This document shows, piece after piece, positions 1 through 7,469 of a DNA stretch of 64,000 nucleotides. The position numbers were made by a program, and so were the translations under genes. Under the pieces are notes generated by a model. That model did no database searches, was not told the origin of the DNA, and worked only from the letters and a program-made list of their open reading frames with translations. The stretch comes from Bacillota bacterium (GTDB lineage: Bacteria; Bacillota; Clostridia; Oscillospirales; Ruminococcaceae): positions 124,001-188,000 of the forward strand of contig JAEYNX010000020.1 of NCBI GenBank assembly GCA_023412215.1. The letters are read 5' to 3'. The first letter of the stretch is position 1. Every line of letters begins with the position of its first letter.

Positions 1-1
1 G

Positions 2-589
2 CCGCAAAAGCCGCTGCTTATCACCTTTGACGACGGCGACGAGAACTTCTACAAGCTCGCGTGGCCCATCATCAAAAAGCACAGCATCCCGGTGGTGCTG
101 TCGCCCGTCGCCGAGTGGGTGGAGGAGGCCTCCACAGAGGGCGAAAAGGCGAGCAAGCCCTATATCACCTTTGAGCAGGCGCAGGAGATGGAGGAATCGG
201 GGCTGGTGGAGATCGAAAACCACACCTACAACCTGCACAGCTACAACCGCTCGCGCAAGGGCGTGCTGAACAATCACGGCGAGCCGCTGCAGCAGTACCG
301 CAAAGCGATCATGAACGACCTTGAAAAGGCGCAGTCGCTTTGGCGCATGTACTTGGGGCAGTCGCCCGTCGTGTTCACCTACCCCTATGGCTTTTTTAAC
401 GACCAGAGCGAGCTGGTGATACGCGCGCTCGGCTTTAAGATCACGCTCACCTGCAACGAGAAGGTAAACCGCGTCTCCGAGCCGGAGAGCCTCTACCTGC
501 TGGGGCGCTACAACCGCTCCAACAGCCTGAGCAGCGAGGGCTTTATCGGCAAGATCAACAAGCTGGTGGAGGCGATAAACAAGGCATAA
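2..589 (+). CDS. Polysaccharide deacetylase (NodB domain), 5' end missing
   Basis: The gene runs in from the left edge; its reading frame is open from base 2, and 195 residues are visible. Near the start is TFDDGDENF, the NodB motif with the catalytic and metal-binding Asp pair. NHTYNLH follows as the H-x4-H metal motif, then FTYPYG, the usual third motif. Enzymes of this family (carbohydrate esterase 4) remove acetyl groups from peptidoglycan or exopolysaccharide at the cell surface. The signal peptide or membrane anchor would lie outside the window. Substrate cannot be told. A strong hairpin follows the stop codon. Confidence 0.85.
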   Translation, partial: PQKPLLITFDDGDENFYKLAWPIIKKHSIPVVLSPVAEWVEEASTEGEKASKPYITFEQAQEMEESGLVEIENHTYNLHSYNRSRKGVLNNHGEPLQQYRKAIMNDLEKAQSLWRMYLGQSPVVFTYPYGFFNDQSELVIRALGFKITLTCNEKVNRVSEPESLYLLGRYNRSNSLSSEGFIGKINKLVEAINKA

Positions 590-610
590 ACCGAGGCATT
601 GTATAAAAAA

Positions 611-642
611 CGGCAGTGTGCCTTTTATCGGGCACACTGCCG
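611..642. terminator. Bidirectional terminator
   Basis: A perfect 12-bp stem (611-622 with 631-642) has an 8-nt loop, an A-run before it and T-rich sequence after it. It sits between two converging genes and can end both. Confidence 0.85.
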
Positions 643-679
643 TTTGTATGTACGCGGATGTTTTCAACCGAAAGGGCTA

Positions 680-2317
680 TTAGCCGTTAATAATCTTCTT
701 GGCGGTTTCGTCGCCCGCCTCGGTGATGAACGAGAGGCCGGTCTCGTGCGCGGTTTCGCGGTTGGCGGCAAAGAGGTCGCCTCTGGTGATGCTCGCGGTA
801 TTAAACCGTCTGGCACCGGCCATCAGCTGCTGCAGGCCCGCCGCCAGCTTATCCGCCAGCGTCCACACCGCGATGGCGCCGTACGGGATGTTCTTGATCT
901 CCGCCTCGCCTACCTTCTGCTTTACGTCGTAGTATCCGGCGAAGATCTCCTCAGCGCTCTTGCCGTACTCCTCGACGAAGGTGGGGGCAAGGGAATCCCA
1001 GTTGCCGCACAGGGACGCCTTGCGGTCTTCAAACAAAGCGCCTTCGATGTTTGAGCCAAGGAAACCGGGGATCATTAAGGCTCTGCCCATGCACACCAGC
1101 TTGGTGTAGGGCGCGCCCAGCGCCAGCGCCTTGAAGATATGGTCCTCGCGCGCGAAGCCGCCCGCGAAGGCGATGTCCACCACGCGCTCGCCCTTTGCGG
1201 CCAGCAGCTGTGCATATTCATACGCTTTGGAATGCAGGTAGATCGACGGCACGCCCCAGCTCTCCATCATGTTCCACGGGCTCATGCCGGTGCCGCCGCC
1301 CGAGCCGTCGATGGTAAGCAGGTCGAGCTTTGCCTCGGTGGCGAACTTGATGGCCATCGCGAGCGCCTCCATGCCGTAGGAGCCGGTTTTAAGGGTAATG
1401 CGCTCATAGCCGAGCGAGCGCAGGTAGGCGATCGAGGCCATAAAGTCGTCGTGCACCGCCTCGTAGTTCGAAAGGTTGGTGTAGCCCAAGCGGCTGTGCC
1501 GCGCAAAGGACTTGATTGCCCCCGCCTTAAAGGAGGCCTGCACCTCCGGCTTGGTGGGGTCGGGGTCTACAATATAGCCGCGCTCCTTTAAGAAGAGGGC
1601 GTAGTCAAGGCTGGTTACCTGAATCTCGCCGCCGATATCCTTGGCGCCCTGGCCCCATTTGAGCTCTAAGATCACCTTGTCGCCGTACTTGCCGATGATG
1701 TACTCCGCCACGCCGTTGCGGGTATCCTCCACGTTCATCTGCACAATGATGGCGCCGTAGCCGTCGTAATAGTTTAAATAGCAGGCGATCCTGCGGTCAA
1801 GCTCCGGGGCGCTGACGATCTTGCCGTTTTCCAGCACCGAGTTCTTGTCTACCCCCACCACGTTCTCGCCGATGACGATGGGGAAGCCCACCAGTGCGGC
1901 GCCCACCGCAAAGCTTTCCCAGTATTTTGCCGCGATAAAGGTGGAGCCGAGCGCGCCTGTCATAACGGGGATGCGGCACTTGGTTTTAACCTTGCTGCCG
2001 AACGTCGTCTCAAGGCTAACATTGGGGAAGATGCAGTCGTCCGCATCGTTGGAAAGGCCGTTTGGCATGCCGGTGCAGCCGTAGTTGTAGCCCTGAATGC
2101 GCAGGTTGTCGTAGCTTACGCCCACGTGCTCGATATTGGCGCTGCCCGCCGTCACCGCGCCGAAGTCTCTGGGGTAGAGCATTTTGCGCCCCTTCATGCT
2201 GGAGACCCACGTTTCACACCTGCCCCTACAATCGGCGCGGCAAAGGGTGCACAGGCCTGATGGAGCCGGGTTGCCTCTGTTTGCCGTGTTTAGGACATCG
2301 TTGTTCTTTAATGCCAT
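680..2317 (-). CDS. FMN-binding glutamate synthase-like protein
   Basis: This 545-residue protein resembles the FMN/synthase core of the glutamate synthase large subunit (GltB2-type), without the glutaminase domain. The stretch DGSGGGTGMSPWNMME and the later AFAGGFARE segment are typical of the phosphate/FMN-binding barrel. Near the N-terminus CTLCRADCRGRC gives a C-x2-C-x3-C-x3-C cluster that might hold an Fe-S centre; this is inference. Start: an ATG at 2332 also opens the frame, but GGAGG lies between it and the ATG at 2317, so 2317 is chosen. Stand-alone proteins of this type occur in many anaerobes; their exact reaction is not settled. No partner small subunit is nearby. Confidence 0.8.
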   Translation of the reverse strand: MALKNNDVLNTANRGNPAPSGLCTLCRADCRGRCETWVSSMKGRKMLYPRDFGAVTAGSANIEHVGVSYDNLRIQGYNYGCTGMPNGLSNDADDCIFPNVSLETTFGSKVKTKCRIPVMTGALGSTFIAAKYWESFAVGAALVGFPIVIGENVVGVDKNSVLENGKIVSAPELDRRIACYLNYYDGYGAIIVQMNVEDTRNGVAEYIIGKYGDKVILELKWGQGAKDIGGEIQVTSLDYALFLKERGYIVDPDPTKPEVQASFKAGAIKSFARHSRLGYTNLSNYEAVHDDFMASIAYLRSLGYERITLKTGSYGMEALAMAIKFATEAKLDLLTIDGSGGGTGMSPWNMMESWGVPSIYLHSKAYEYAQLLAAKGERVVDIAFAGGFAREDHIFKALALGAPYTKLVCMGRALMIPGFLGSNIEGALFEDRKASLCGNWDSLAPTFVEEYGKSAEEIFAGYYDVKQKVGEAEIKNIPYGAIAVWTLADKLAAGLQQLMAGARRFNTASITRGDLFAANRETAHETGLSFITEAGDETAKKIING

Positions 2318-2550
2318 ACTGTTATCCTCCATTTATCTATAATTTAAGCCATGACGGGCATAAAGCAGCCTTCCCGGCAGGTGGCAGCCTCAAGGCGCGA
2401 AAGCGCAGCGCACAAAGAGCTTGTGCGTCTGATGGAGAAGCTGTCACTCACGGTAAACTATTGGGTCTCATGCACGTTCAAGACTTATTGCCACGCATAG
2501 CATAGAGCTCAGTACTGTTCTAATAGTAGCACATTTCGCGCAAATGGTAA
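2318..2550 (-). promoter_or_regulatory. Promoter and leader of the glutamate-synthase-like gene
   Basis: On the minus strand TTACCA (2545-2550) and TACTAT (2523-2528) are 16 bp apart, and a TG one base upstream of the -10 box makes it an extended -10. Transcription would start near 2516, leaving a leader of about 200 nt. The leader holds several hairpins, for example GCACAA/TTGTGC. I did not recognise a known riboswitch class in it, including the glutamine-binding glnA motif. Confidence 0.45.
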
Positions 2551-2642
2551 ATATTTTTTGGTGTGTTAAATTAGTAGCAAGCTACCGCGATAATTTGATG
2601 TATATTCCCATACCATCGAATGGATATTCTTTATCAAAAGGC

Positions 2643-2671
2643 TTGACAGGATATCGGCAGAACGGTATGAT
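2643..2671 (+). promoter_or_regulatory. Sigma-A promoter of the structured leader
   Basis: TTGACA (2643-2648), 17-bp spacer, TATGAT (2666-2671). This near-consensus promoter puts the transcript start at about 2678, exactly where the structured leader begins. Confidence 0.8.
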
Positions 2672-2676
2672 TAAAC

Positions 2677-2901
2677 CGATAACAAACCGAAATACTGTTT
2701 TTGGAGGGATACCGTCCGGCCCGCGCAGCCAGCTGCGCAAACCGGAAAAGAAGGATGGAACAGATATTGCAACCGGCCTGTGTAAGCAGGCTTGTTTTGC
2801 CGTACCTGTTCTTTACTTCTGCAGGTATCCCTTTTTATCGTTCATGGCCATGAACAAAGGGGTACCGCCACAAAGCGGCGCCCCTTTTCGGTTTGTTATC
2901 G
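2677..2901 (+). ncRNA. Structured leader RNA with internal terminator, class unknown
   Basis: The RNA is closed by a perfect 14-bp long-range stem (2677-2690 with 2888-2901). Inside are GGGATACC/GGTATCCC (2706-2713 with 2824-2831), which encloses a branched region: TCCGG/CCGGA with an inner GCGCAG/CTGCGC hairpin (about 2715-2745), and GAACAG/CTGTTC (about 2758-2811) with an inner GCCTG/CAGGC. Then come a 16-bp palindrome (2840-2855) and a terminator-like hairpin AAAGGGG..CCGC/GCGG..CCCCTTTT (2857-2888). The 3' half of the closing stem overlaps the end of the terminator, so the two may compete. The layout is that of a riboswitch or attenuator. The GGTACCGC segment recalls a T-box antiterminator, but the rest does not fit that class. 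Confidence 0.6.
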
Positions 2902-2925
2902 AAATAGGTTGAAGGGACGATTACT

Positions 2926-3759
2926 ATGTTTACCATTCATGATTTACTGCGGTGCGACTGTAAGCCCGCGCCGTATGAGCCGGGGGCAGAGATGTGGAAC
3001 GACGCGTACATCTCCACCCAGATGCTCGCCGCCCATCTTTCGCCCGATACCGACGCCGCAAGCTACCGCCCGCAGAAGATCAAGGCCGTCTGCGACTATC
3101 TGCCGCGGGTGCTCGGGCTAAAGGAAGGCACCCGACTTGTCGATTTGGGCTGTGGCCCGGGGCTGTACGCAAACCGCTTTGCCGAGATGGGCTGTGCTGT
3201 GACGGGCATAGACCTGTCGCAGCATTCGATCACGTACGCCGCGGAGCACGCCGTAACCGCGCGCGAGCGGTTTAGGGCAGACAGCTACCTTGAGCCGTTC
3301 GGCGAGGGGGAGTTTGACGCCGCCCTGCTTGTCTCGGAGGATTACGGGGTGCTCCCGCCAAGCGCCCGCAAGACGCTGCTTGCGAATGTATGGGACGCGT
3401 TAAAGACGGGCGGGCGGTTTGCGCTGGATGTATCCAGCCTGAGCGCGTATGAGCAGCGAAAAAGGGAAGCCCGCGACGTGTGGTATACCTCTGAGACGGG
3501 GTTCTGGCGCCCCCATGCCCATGCGGTGCTGCAAAAGACCTATTTTTACGGGGAGCTTTCGGCCCTGTGTGATTTTTATGCCGTACTGGATACCGGCATT
3601 ACCGTTTATCGCATCTATCAAACCTTTTTTTCGTTCCAAAGCATCACCCAAGAGCTTGAGCAGAGCGGCTTTGCGGTAAAAGAGGTGCTGTCCGCCCTGT
3701 GGGGCGAGCCATACCGGGAGGACACGGAAACTATCGCGATCGTTTGCGAGAAGGTTTAG
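2926..3759 (+). CDS. Class I SAM-dependent methyltransferase
   Basis: The protein has 277 residues. LVDLGCGPGLY near residues 71-81 is the SAM-binding motif I, and VTGIDLS follows as motif II at the end of strand beta-2. The N-terminal ~65 residues include a short Cys pair (CDC) and a segment typical of small-molecule methyltransferases of this type. The substrate cannot be told. The gene is single, with its own promoter and a long structured leader, so its expression is probably controlled by premature termination. Converging with it is the collagen-like gene, separated by two hairpins. Confidence 0.85.
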   Translation: MFTIHDLLRCDCKPAPYEPGAEMWNDAYISTQMLAAHLSPDTDAASYRPQKIKAVCDYLPRVLGLKEGTRLVDLGCGPGLYANRFAEMGCAVTGIDLSQHSITYAAEHAVTARERFRADSYLEPFGEGEFDAALLVSEDYGVLPPSARKTLLANVWDALKTGGRFALDVSSLSAYEQRKREARDVWYTSETGFWRPHAHAVLQKTYFYGELSALCDFYAVLDTGITVYRIYQTFFSFQSITQELEQSGFAVKEVLSALWGEPYREDTETIAIVCEKV

Positions 3760-3785
3760 CTTAAAAGAACAGTATGCCACAAAAT

Positions 3786-3864
3786 AGGCGTGCGGCAGGT
3801 GCTCTTTTCGAGTAGCTGCCGCACGCCTCATCTAACCTGCAGGCCCTTCAGGGCTGCTCAGGTT
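3786..3864. terminator. Two hairpins between converging genes
   Basis: A perfect 13-bp stem (3786-3798 with 3816-3828) is followed by a second hairpin closed by AACCTG/CAGGTT (3834-3839 with 3859-3864). Neither has a strong T-run, but position and strength suggest they separate the methyltransferase and collagen-like transcripts. Confidence 0.55.
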
Positions 3865-3946
3865 AAATAACTTCATGAATAACAGGGGATACCGTTAAGG
3901 AACACGAATATCTGTTGATGAGAGATTCATCGTTAAGCCGGGCAGA

Positions 3947-5791
3947 TTACGCCAAGCCGACGCCGCCGCTTACAAAGCCAGAAATGATTGTGGCGATATC
4001 TATACCGGCGGTAACCGCTGCGGAAAATACCATAAGCAACCGGGTTTCCGCAGTCACAGGGATAGCCAGGCCGGTGGTTATGCCGCTGGTAACCGTGCCG
4101 ATGGCCACGATTCCCGTCAAAGGCGGGGCCAGGGTCACCAGCGCGCCGGGGATAGGTGTAAAGGTGTCATCCGGCGTCGGCGAGCTATACAGCTGTGCCG
4201 TGATGGTCACGGTCGATCCGACAAGTGCCGCAGCAACCGCTACGCTGAAATACGCGGCGATGTCGGTAATGGTTCCGGCTCTTGGCGCGGAGAAGGCGAA
4301 GCTGGTTAAGCCGGTAAGATCGATGGCGCCGCCGACAATGCTCACGCCCGATGTGTTGCTGCCAAAGCCGATGAGGCTGGTTGTGCCGAGCAGGCCACCC
4401 AGAACCGTTGTCACCGTGGAAGCAGTACTGCCGGATGCGAACGGGATAATGGCGCCTGCGCCGGCTACACCCGTTGGGCCTGTAGGCCCGGTCGGCCCGG
4501 TGTCTCCGGTCGGCCCGGTTGGTCCCGTAGGCCCAGTTGGGCCGGTGTCTCCGGTCGGTCCGGTTGGCCCGGTTGGTCCCGTAGGCCCGGTTGGTCCGGT
4601 GTCTCCGGTTGGCCCGGTCGGTCCCGTAGGCCCGGTAGGTCCGGTGTCTCCGGTCGGTCCGGTTGGTCCCGTAGGCCCGGTAGGTCCGGTGTCTCCGGTT
4701 GGCCCGGTAGGCCCCGTAGGCCCAGTTGGGCCGGTGTCTCCGGTCGGTCCGGTAGGCCCGGTTGATCCCGTAGGTCCCGTTGGCCCGGTGTCTCCGGTTG
4801 GTCCGGCAGGCCCCACAGGTCCGATAGCTCCGGCAGGCCCGGTTGGTCCGGTTGCACCGAGCAGTCCGGCAGCTCCGGTGGGCCCGGTTGGTCCCGTCGG
4901 GCCGGTATCTCCGGTAGGCCCGGTCGGTCCGGCTACCCCAGCCGCACCCGTTGGTCCGGTGGGCCCTGTAGGCCCTGTTGGGCCGGTGTCTCCGGTCGGC
5001 CCGGTCGGCCCGGCTATACCCGCTGCGCCTGTAGGCCCGGTAGGTCCTGTCGGCCCCGTAGGCCCGGGGTCTCCGGTTGGCCCTGTAGGCCCGGTCGGCC
5101 CGATTGCTCCGGTTGCCCCTGTGGGTCCGGTAGGCCCGGTCGGTCCGGCTATACCCGCTGCGCCTGTAGGCCCGGTAGGTCCTGTCGGTCCCGTAGGCCC
5201 GGGGTCTCCGGTGGGCCCTGTAGGCCCGGTTGGTCCGATTGCTCCGGCTGCACCCGTAGGTCCGGTAGGCCCGGTTGGCCCGGTAGGCCCAGTTGCGCCG
5301 GTTCCGGCAGGCCCGGTTGGCCCAGTGGGTCCGGTTGGCCCGGTAGGTCCGGTTGGTCCGGCTACTCCGGCTGCACCGGTCGGCCCTGTAGGCCCGGTTG
5401 GTCCGGTCAGCCCGGTAGGCCCGGGGTCTCCGGTCGGTCCGGTAGGTCCAGTGGGTCCCGTAGGCCCTGTTGGCCCAGTCGGCCCGGTAGGCCCGGTAGG
5501 CCCGGTAGGCAGAAGGATGCAGCAGGGGATGCACGGTGTCGGGCAGGGCGGTTCGGGCGGGCAGGGTGGAAATGGCGGACATGGACATGGATCCGGCGGA
5601 CAGGGCGGGAACGGGGGACAAGGCGGATGAGGCGGGAACGGCGGGCAGGGAGGACAGGGCGGGTCAGGTGGCGGGATAGGTACAAGGGCTCTCGGACGAA
5701 TCTGCTGGTCTGACTGTATGGGTGCGCGGCGGTTTCGGCAATTGCCGTTTTGATGCATGGAAGCTCCAGCACATGAATTATTAAAAAGCAT
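3947..5791 (-). CDS. BclA-like collagen-repeat exosporium/spore surface protein
   Basis: The protein has about 614 residues. The N-terminal ~90 residues are rich in Pro and Cys, with 11 Cys in PPC/PPF-type units. A long Gly-X-Y region follows, mostly GPTGPTGDT-type triplets broken by GAAGVA and GAAGAIG units. The last ~150 residues are a hydrophobic, Ala/Thr/Gly-rich domain like the BclA C-terminal (C1q/TNF-like) head. Such proteins form trimeric hair-like fibres on spores. Start: GTGAGG precedes ATG 5791 by 8 nt, while the upstream ATG at 5824 has no ribosome site. The repeat also opens a long frame on the other strand, which I take as an artefact. Confidence 0.85.
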   Translation of the reverse strand: MLFNNSCAGASMHQNGNCRNRRAPIQSDQQIRPRALVPIPPPDPPCPPCPPFPPHPPCPPFPPCPPDPCPCPPFPPCPPEPPCPTPCIPCCILLPTGPTGPTGPTGPTGPTGPTGPTGPTGDPGPTGLTGPTGPTGPTGAAGVAGPTGPTGPTGPTGPTGPAGTGATGPTGPTGPTGPTGAAGAIGPTGPTGPTGDPGPTGPTGPTGPTGAAGIAGPTGPTGPTGATGAIGPTGPTGPTGDPGPTGPTGPTGPTGAAGIAGPTGPTGDTGPTGPTGPTGPTGAAGVAGPTGPTGDTGPTGPTGPTGAAGLLGATGPTGPAGAIGPVGPAGPTGDTGPTGPTGSTGPTGPTGDTGPTGPTGPTGPTGDTGPTGPTGPTGPTGDTGPTGPTGPTGPTGDTGPTGPTGPTGPTGPTGDTGPTGPTGPTGPTGDTGPTGPTGPTGVAGAGAIIPFASGSTASTVTTVLGGLLGTTSLIGFGSNTSGVSIVGGAIDLTGLTSFAFSAPRAGTITDIAAYFSVAVAAALVGSTVTITAQLYSSPTPDDTFTPIPGALVTLAPPLTGIVAIGTVTSGITTGLAIPVTAETRLLMVFSAAVTAGIDIATIISGFVSGGVGLA

Positions 5792-5918
5792 AGACATAAC
5801 CTCACTTAATATATAGTGAATCATGAAGTTAATACATCATATGCGGTCAACTGTTAAATTGTTTATATTTACGACAAAAGCTACCAAGGTTTATATGAAT
5901 TTGAGCGCTTAACCGCAA

Positions 5919-5959
5919 AAAGGATAGGAGCACCGCGAAAAGCAGTACTCCTATCCTTT
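5919..5959. terminator. Terminator after the TnpV-like gene
   Basis: A perfect 12-bp stem (5919-5930 with 5948-5959) with a 17-nt loop. On the minus strand it is followed by TTTTGC, so it most likely ends the TnpV-like transcript. Confidence 0.7.
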
Positions 5960-5995
5960 GGGGTGCTGAGTATTTTGGGTACAAACGAGAGGGAA

Positions 5996-6355
5996 TTACT
6001 TTGTGAGGTATTCAAGCTCCTGTGAAAGTAGTGAGCTTACAAACTCCTCGGCTTGCGCCTCTATGGCGTATTTGCGCGATGCGGAGGCCAAAAAGCGCGT
6101 GCTCTCAAGCGAAGAATCGTTCTGCTCGAGCCGCTTTATCATCTTTACCTTGAGTGTTTGGTACCGGGCGTCTAACCCAAGCAGGTACTCATTGAGGCGG
6201 CCTGCGGCCTGCCACTGCTCATAGAGGGCAGGGCGGTTTTCCAGCAAAAACTTTCTGGCGGCAAGGCCGTATTCGCCAAGACTTTCCGTCATGCTCTCAA
6301 CAGTCGGGGCGGGGTAGTATAAATTGTCCTTATCCGTATTGGGCAGGTAATTCAT
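5996..6355 (-). CDS. TnpV-like transposon-associated protein
   Basis: A 119-residue protein. The segment GEYGLAARKFLLENRPALY followed by GRLNEYLLGLD matches the pattern of TnpV proteins, small accessory proteins first seen in clostridial transposons such as the Tn4451 group. Function is unknown. No transposase or inverted ends are visible nearby, so this is either a chromosomal relative or a remnant. The ribosome site AAAGGAG lies 8 nt before the ATG. A terminator follows the gene. Confidence 0.6.
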   Translation of the reverse strand: MNYLPNTDKDNLYYPAPTVESMTESLGEYGLAARKFLLENRPALYEQWQAAGRLNEYLLGLDARYQTLKVKMIKRLEQNDSSLESTRFLASASRKYAIEAQAEEFVSSLLSQELEYLTK

Positions 6356-6541
6356 GGCGTGCTCCTTTCAGCCGGTTTGGATGGCGCGTCAATCTATCTA
6401 TCTTTGGATGGCGTGTGATTTTGGTATGAGGTGTTTTGTCAATCCTCTGTTATTATAGTATCAAAAAACACGGAGGATTATTGTGTTATTTCGTAAACCT
6501 TCTGTGGATAGTTTAGAAAGGATTTTTGAACAGAATAAAAA

Positions 6542-6559
6542 GGCCGCTGTTCGGCGGCC
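6542..6559 (-). terminator. Terminator after the lipoprotein gene
   Basis: On the minus strand GGCCGC/GCGGCC (6554-6559 with 6542-6547) is followed directly by TTTTTA: a standard intrinsic terminator 35 bp after the lipoprotein stop codon. Confidence 0.8.
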
Positions 6560-6593
6560 CAGCAATTTGTATTAATCCTGCACATAATTGCCT

Positions 6594-7325
6594 TTACTGC
6601 CCTTTTGCCTTGGTAAGGGTGTATTCTATCCCGTCAAAGATCAGGGCGGCAGCGGAGTCGATGTCTATCTGTGTGCCCAACTCCCTGGTTACTTTGATGC
6701 TTATCGCATCATTATCGTCTGTTATGGAAGTCGAACCTGCTATCCTATGATATTTTTCGCCGTTCTGCAGTACAAGCTCAATATCTCTGTCCTGCCCATT
6801 TTCCGTGTTACTGATTTCGCCGTGCGCCTCAAAGTGCAGCGAACGCGGGCACACCTCTATCAAATCAAAGGTAATGTCCTTGGCACGTTCAGGTGACGGC
6901 TCGGCGGTATACTGCACCGAACTGTTATCAACCTTCAATACGATGGGCAGCTCCCATTGGCCGGTGTACTCTTTATCATGTGCCTGAACATTCTTAATAA
7001 TCAGCTTTACCTCTTTGTTGACAATACTGGAGGTGGACGTGGTGTCAAAGTTAAAAACCCTCACATTTTCGGGCATATCCCTCCATGGTATTAGCGTATC
7101 AGAGAATCCGCCGCCGATTCCTCTGATGTCGATGGATTCGGCCTTAAGGCTTGCAGGCGCCGCGCCGTTTTCAAACGCCACATCCACCCATACGTCAGCC
7201 GTGTATTTATCGCCCTTTATCTCCCTTAGGCGCAGCGCGATGCCGTTGGCATAATCGTAGCGCGCCGCGCAGGCAGAAAGGAGGAACACCGCTGCCAGAA
7301 GCATCAGTATCCTTTTCAACTGCAT
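6594..7325 (-). CDS. Putative lipoprotein, function unknown
   Basis: The 243-residue protein begins with MQLKRILMLLAAV and a lipobox LLSAC around residues 16-20, so it should be exported and lipid-anchored on the outer face of the membrane. The rest is a mixed beta-rich sequence in which I recognise no domain. Start: ATG 7325 is preceded by GGAAGGCAGGG; a GTG at 7340 also lies in frame but would put charged residues before the signal peptide. It is a single gene with its own terminator. Confidence 0.75.
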   Translation of the reverse strand: MQLKRILMLLAAVFLLSACAARYDYANGIALRLREIKGDKYTADVWVDVAFENGAAPASLKAESIDIRGIGGGFSDTLIPWRDMPENVRVFNFDTTSTSSIVNKEVKLIIKNVQAHDKEYTGQWELPIVLKVDNSSVQYTAEPSPERAKDITFDLIEVCPRSLHFEAHGEISNTENGQDRDIELVLQNGEKYHRIAGSTSITDDNDAISIKVTRELGTQIDIDSAAALIFDGIEYTLTKAKGQ

Positions 7326-7416
7326 CACCCTGCCTTCCACCCACCATGTTACACTATTTTCCTATAAAAGTATATATAAATTATTCCAGCTAAAATATTC
7401 GGCGGGAAAACAAAAA

Positions 7417-7443
7417 CAGCGAAGGCCGGTGAAGCCTTCGCTG
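7417..7443 (-). terminator. dnaJ terminator
   Basis: A 10-bp stem (7417-7426 with 7434-7443) followed on the minus strand by TTTTTG, just after the dnaJ stop codon. It ends the heat-shock operon. Confidence 0.9.
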
Positions 7444-7469
7444 CAAGTCCGTTATTGATAAAGGGCGTG

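Noticed and set aside
599..1591. Plus-strand frames opposite the glutamate-synthase-like gene
   Set aside because: Shadow frames of a GC-rich gene with recognisable protein on the minus strand.
2857..2888. T-box riboswitch
   Set aside because: GGTACCGC and the terminator resemble the T-box antiterminator, but the TGGNACC core is not exact, and the upstream part is a branched structure without a recognisable specifier stem.
2544..2912. 122-codon frame through the methyltransferase leader
   Set aside because: No ribosome site, and it crosses the promoter and the base-paired RNA segments, which explain the region better.
4450..5520. Short direct repeats that could suggest a CRISPR array
   Set aside because: The repeats are the 9-18-bp units of a collagen-type coding sequence, kept in frame, with no unique spacers of constant length.
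3915..5630. Long open frame of GPV repeats on the plus strand
   Set aside because: It is the reverse complement of the Gly-Pro-Thr repeat; GGN-CCN-ACN codons read backwards also stay open. The minus-strand protein has a sensible head and tail, this one does not.
5996..6355. Intact transposon around the TnpV-like gene
   Set aside because: No transposase, recombinase or inverted ends found within several kilobases.
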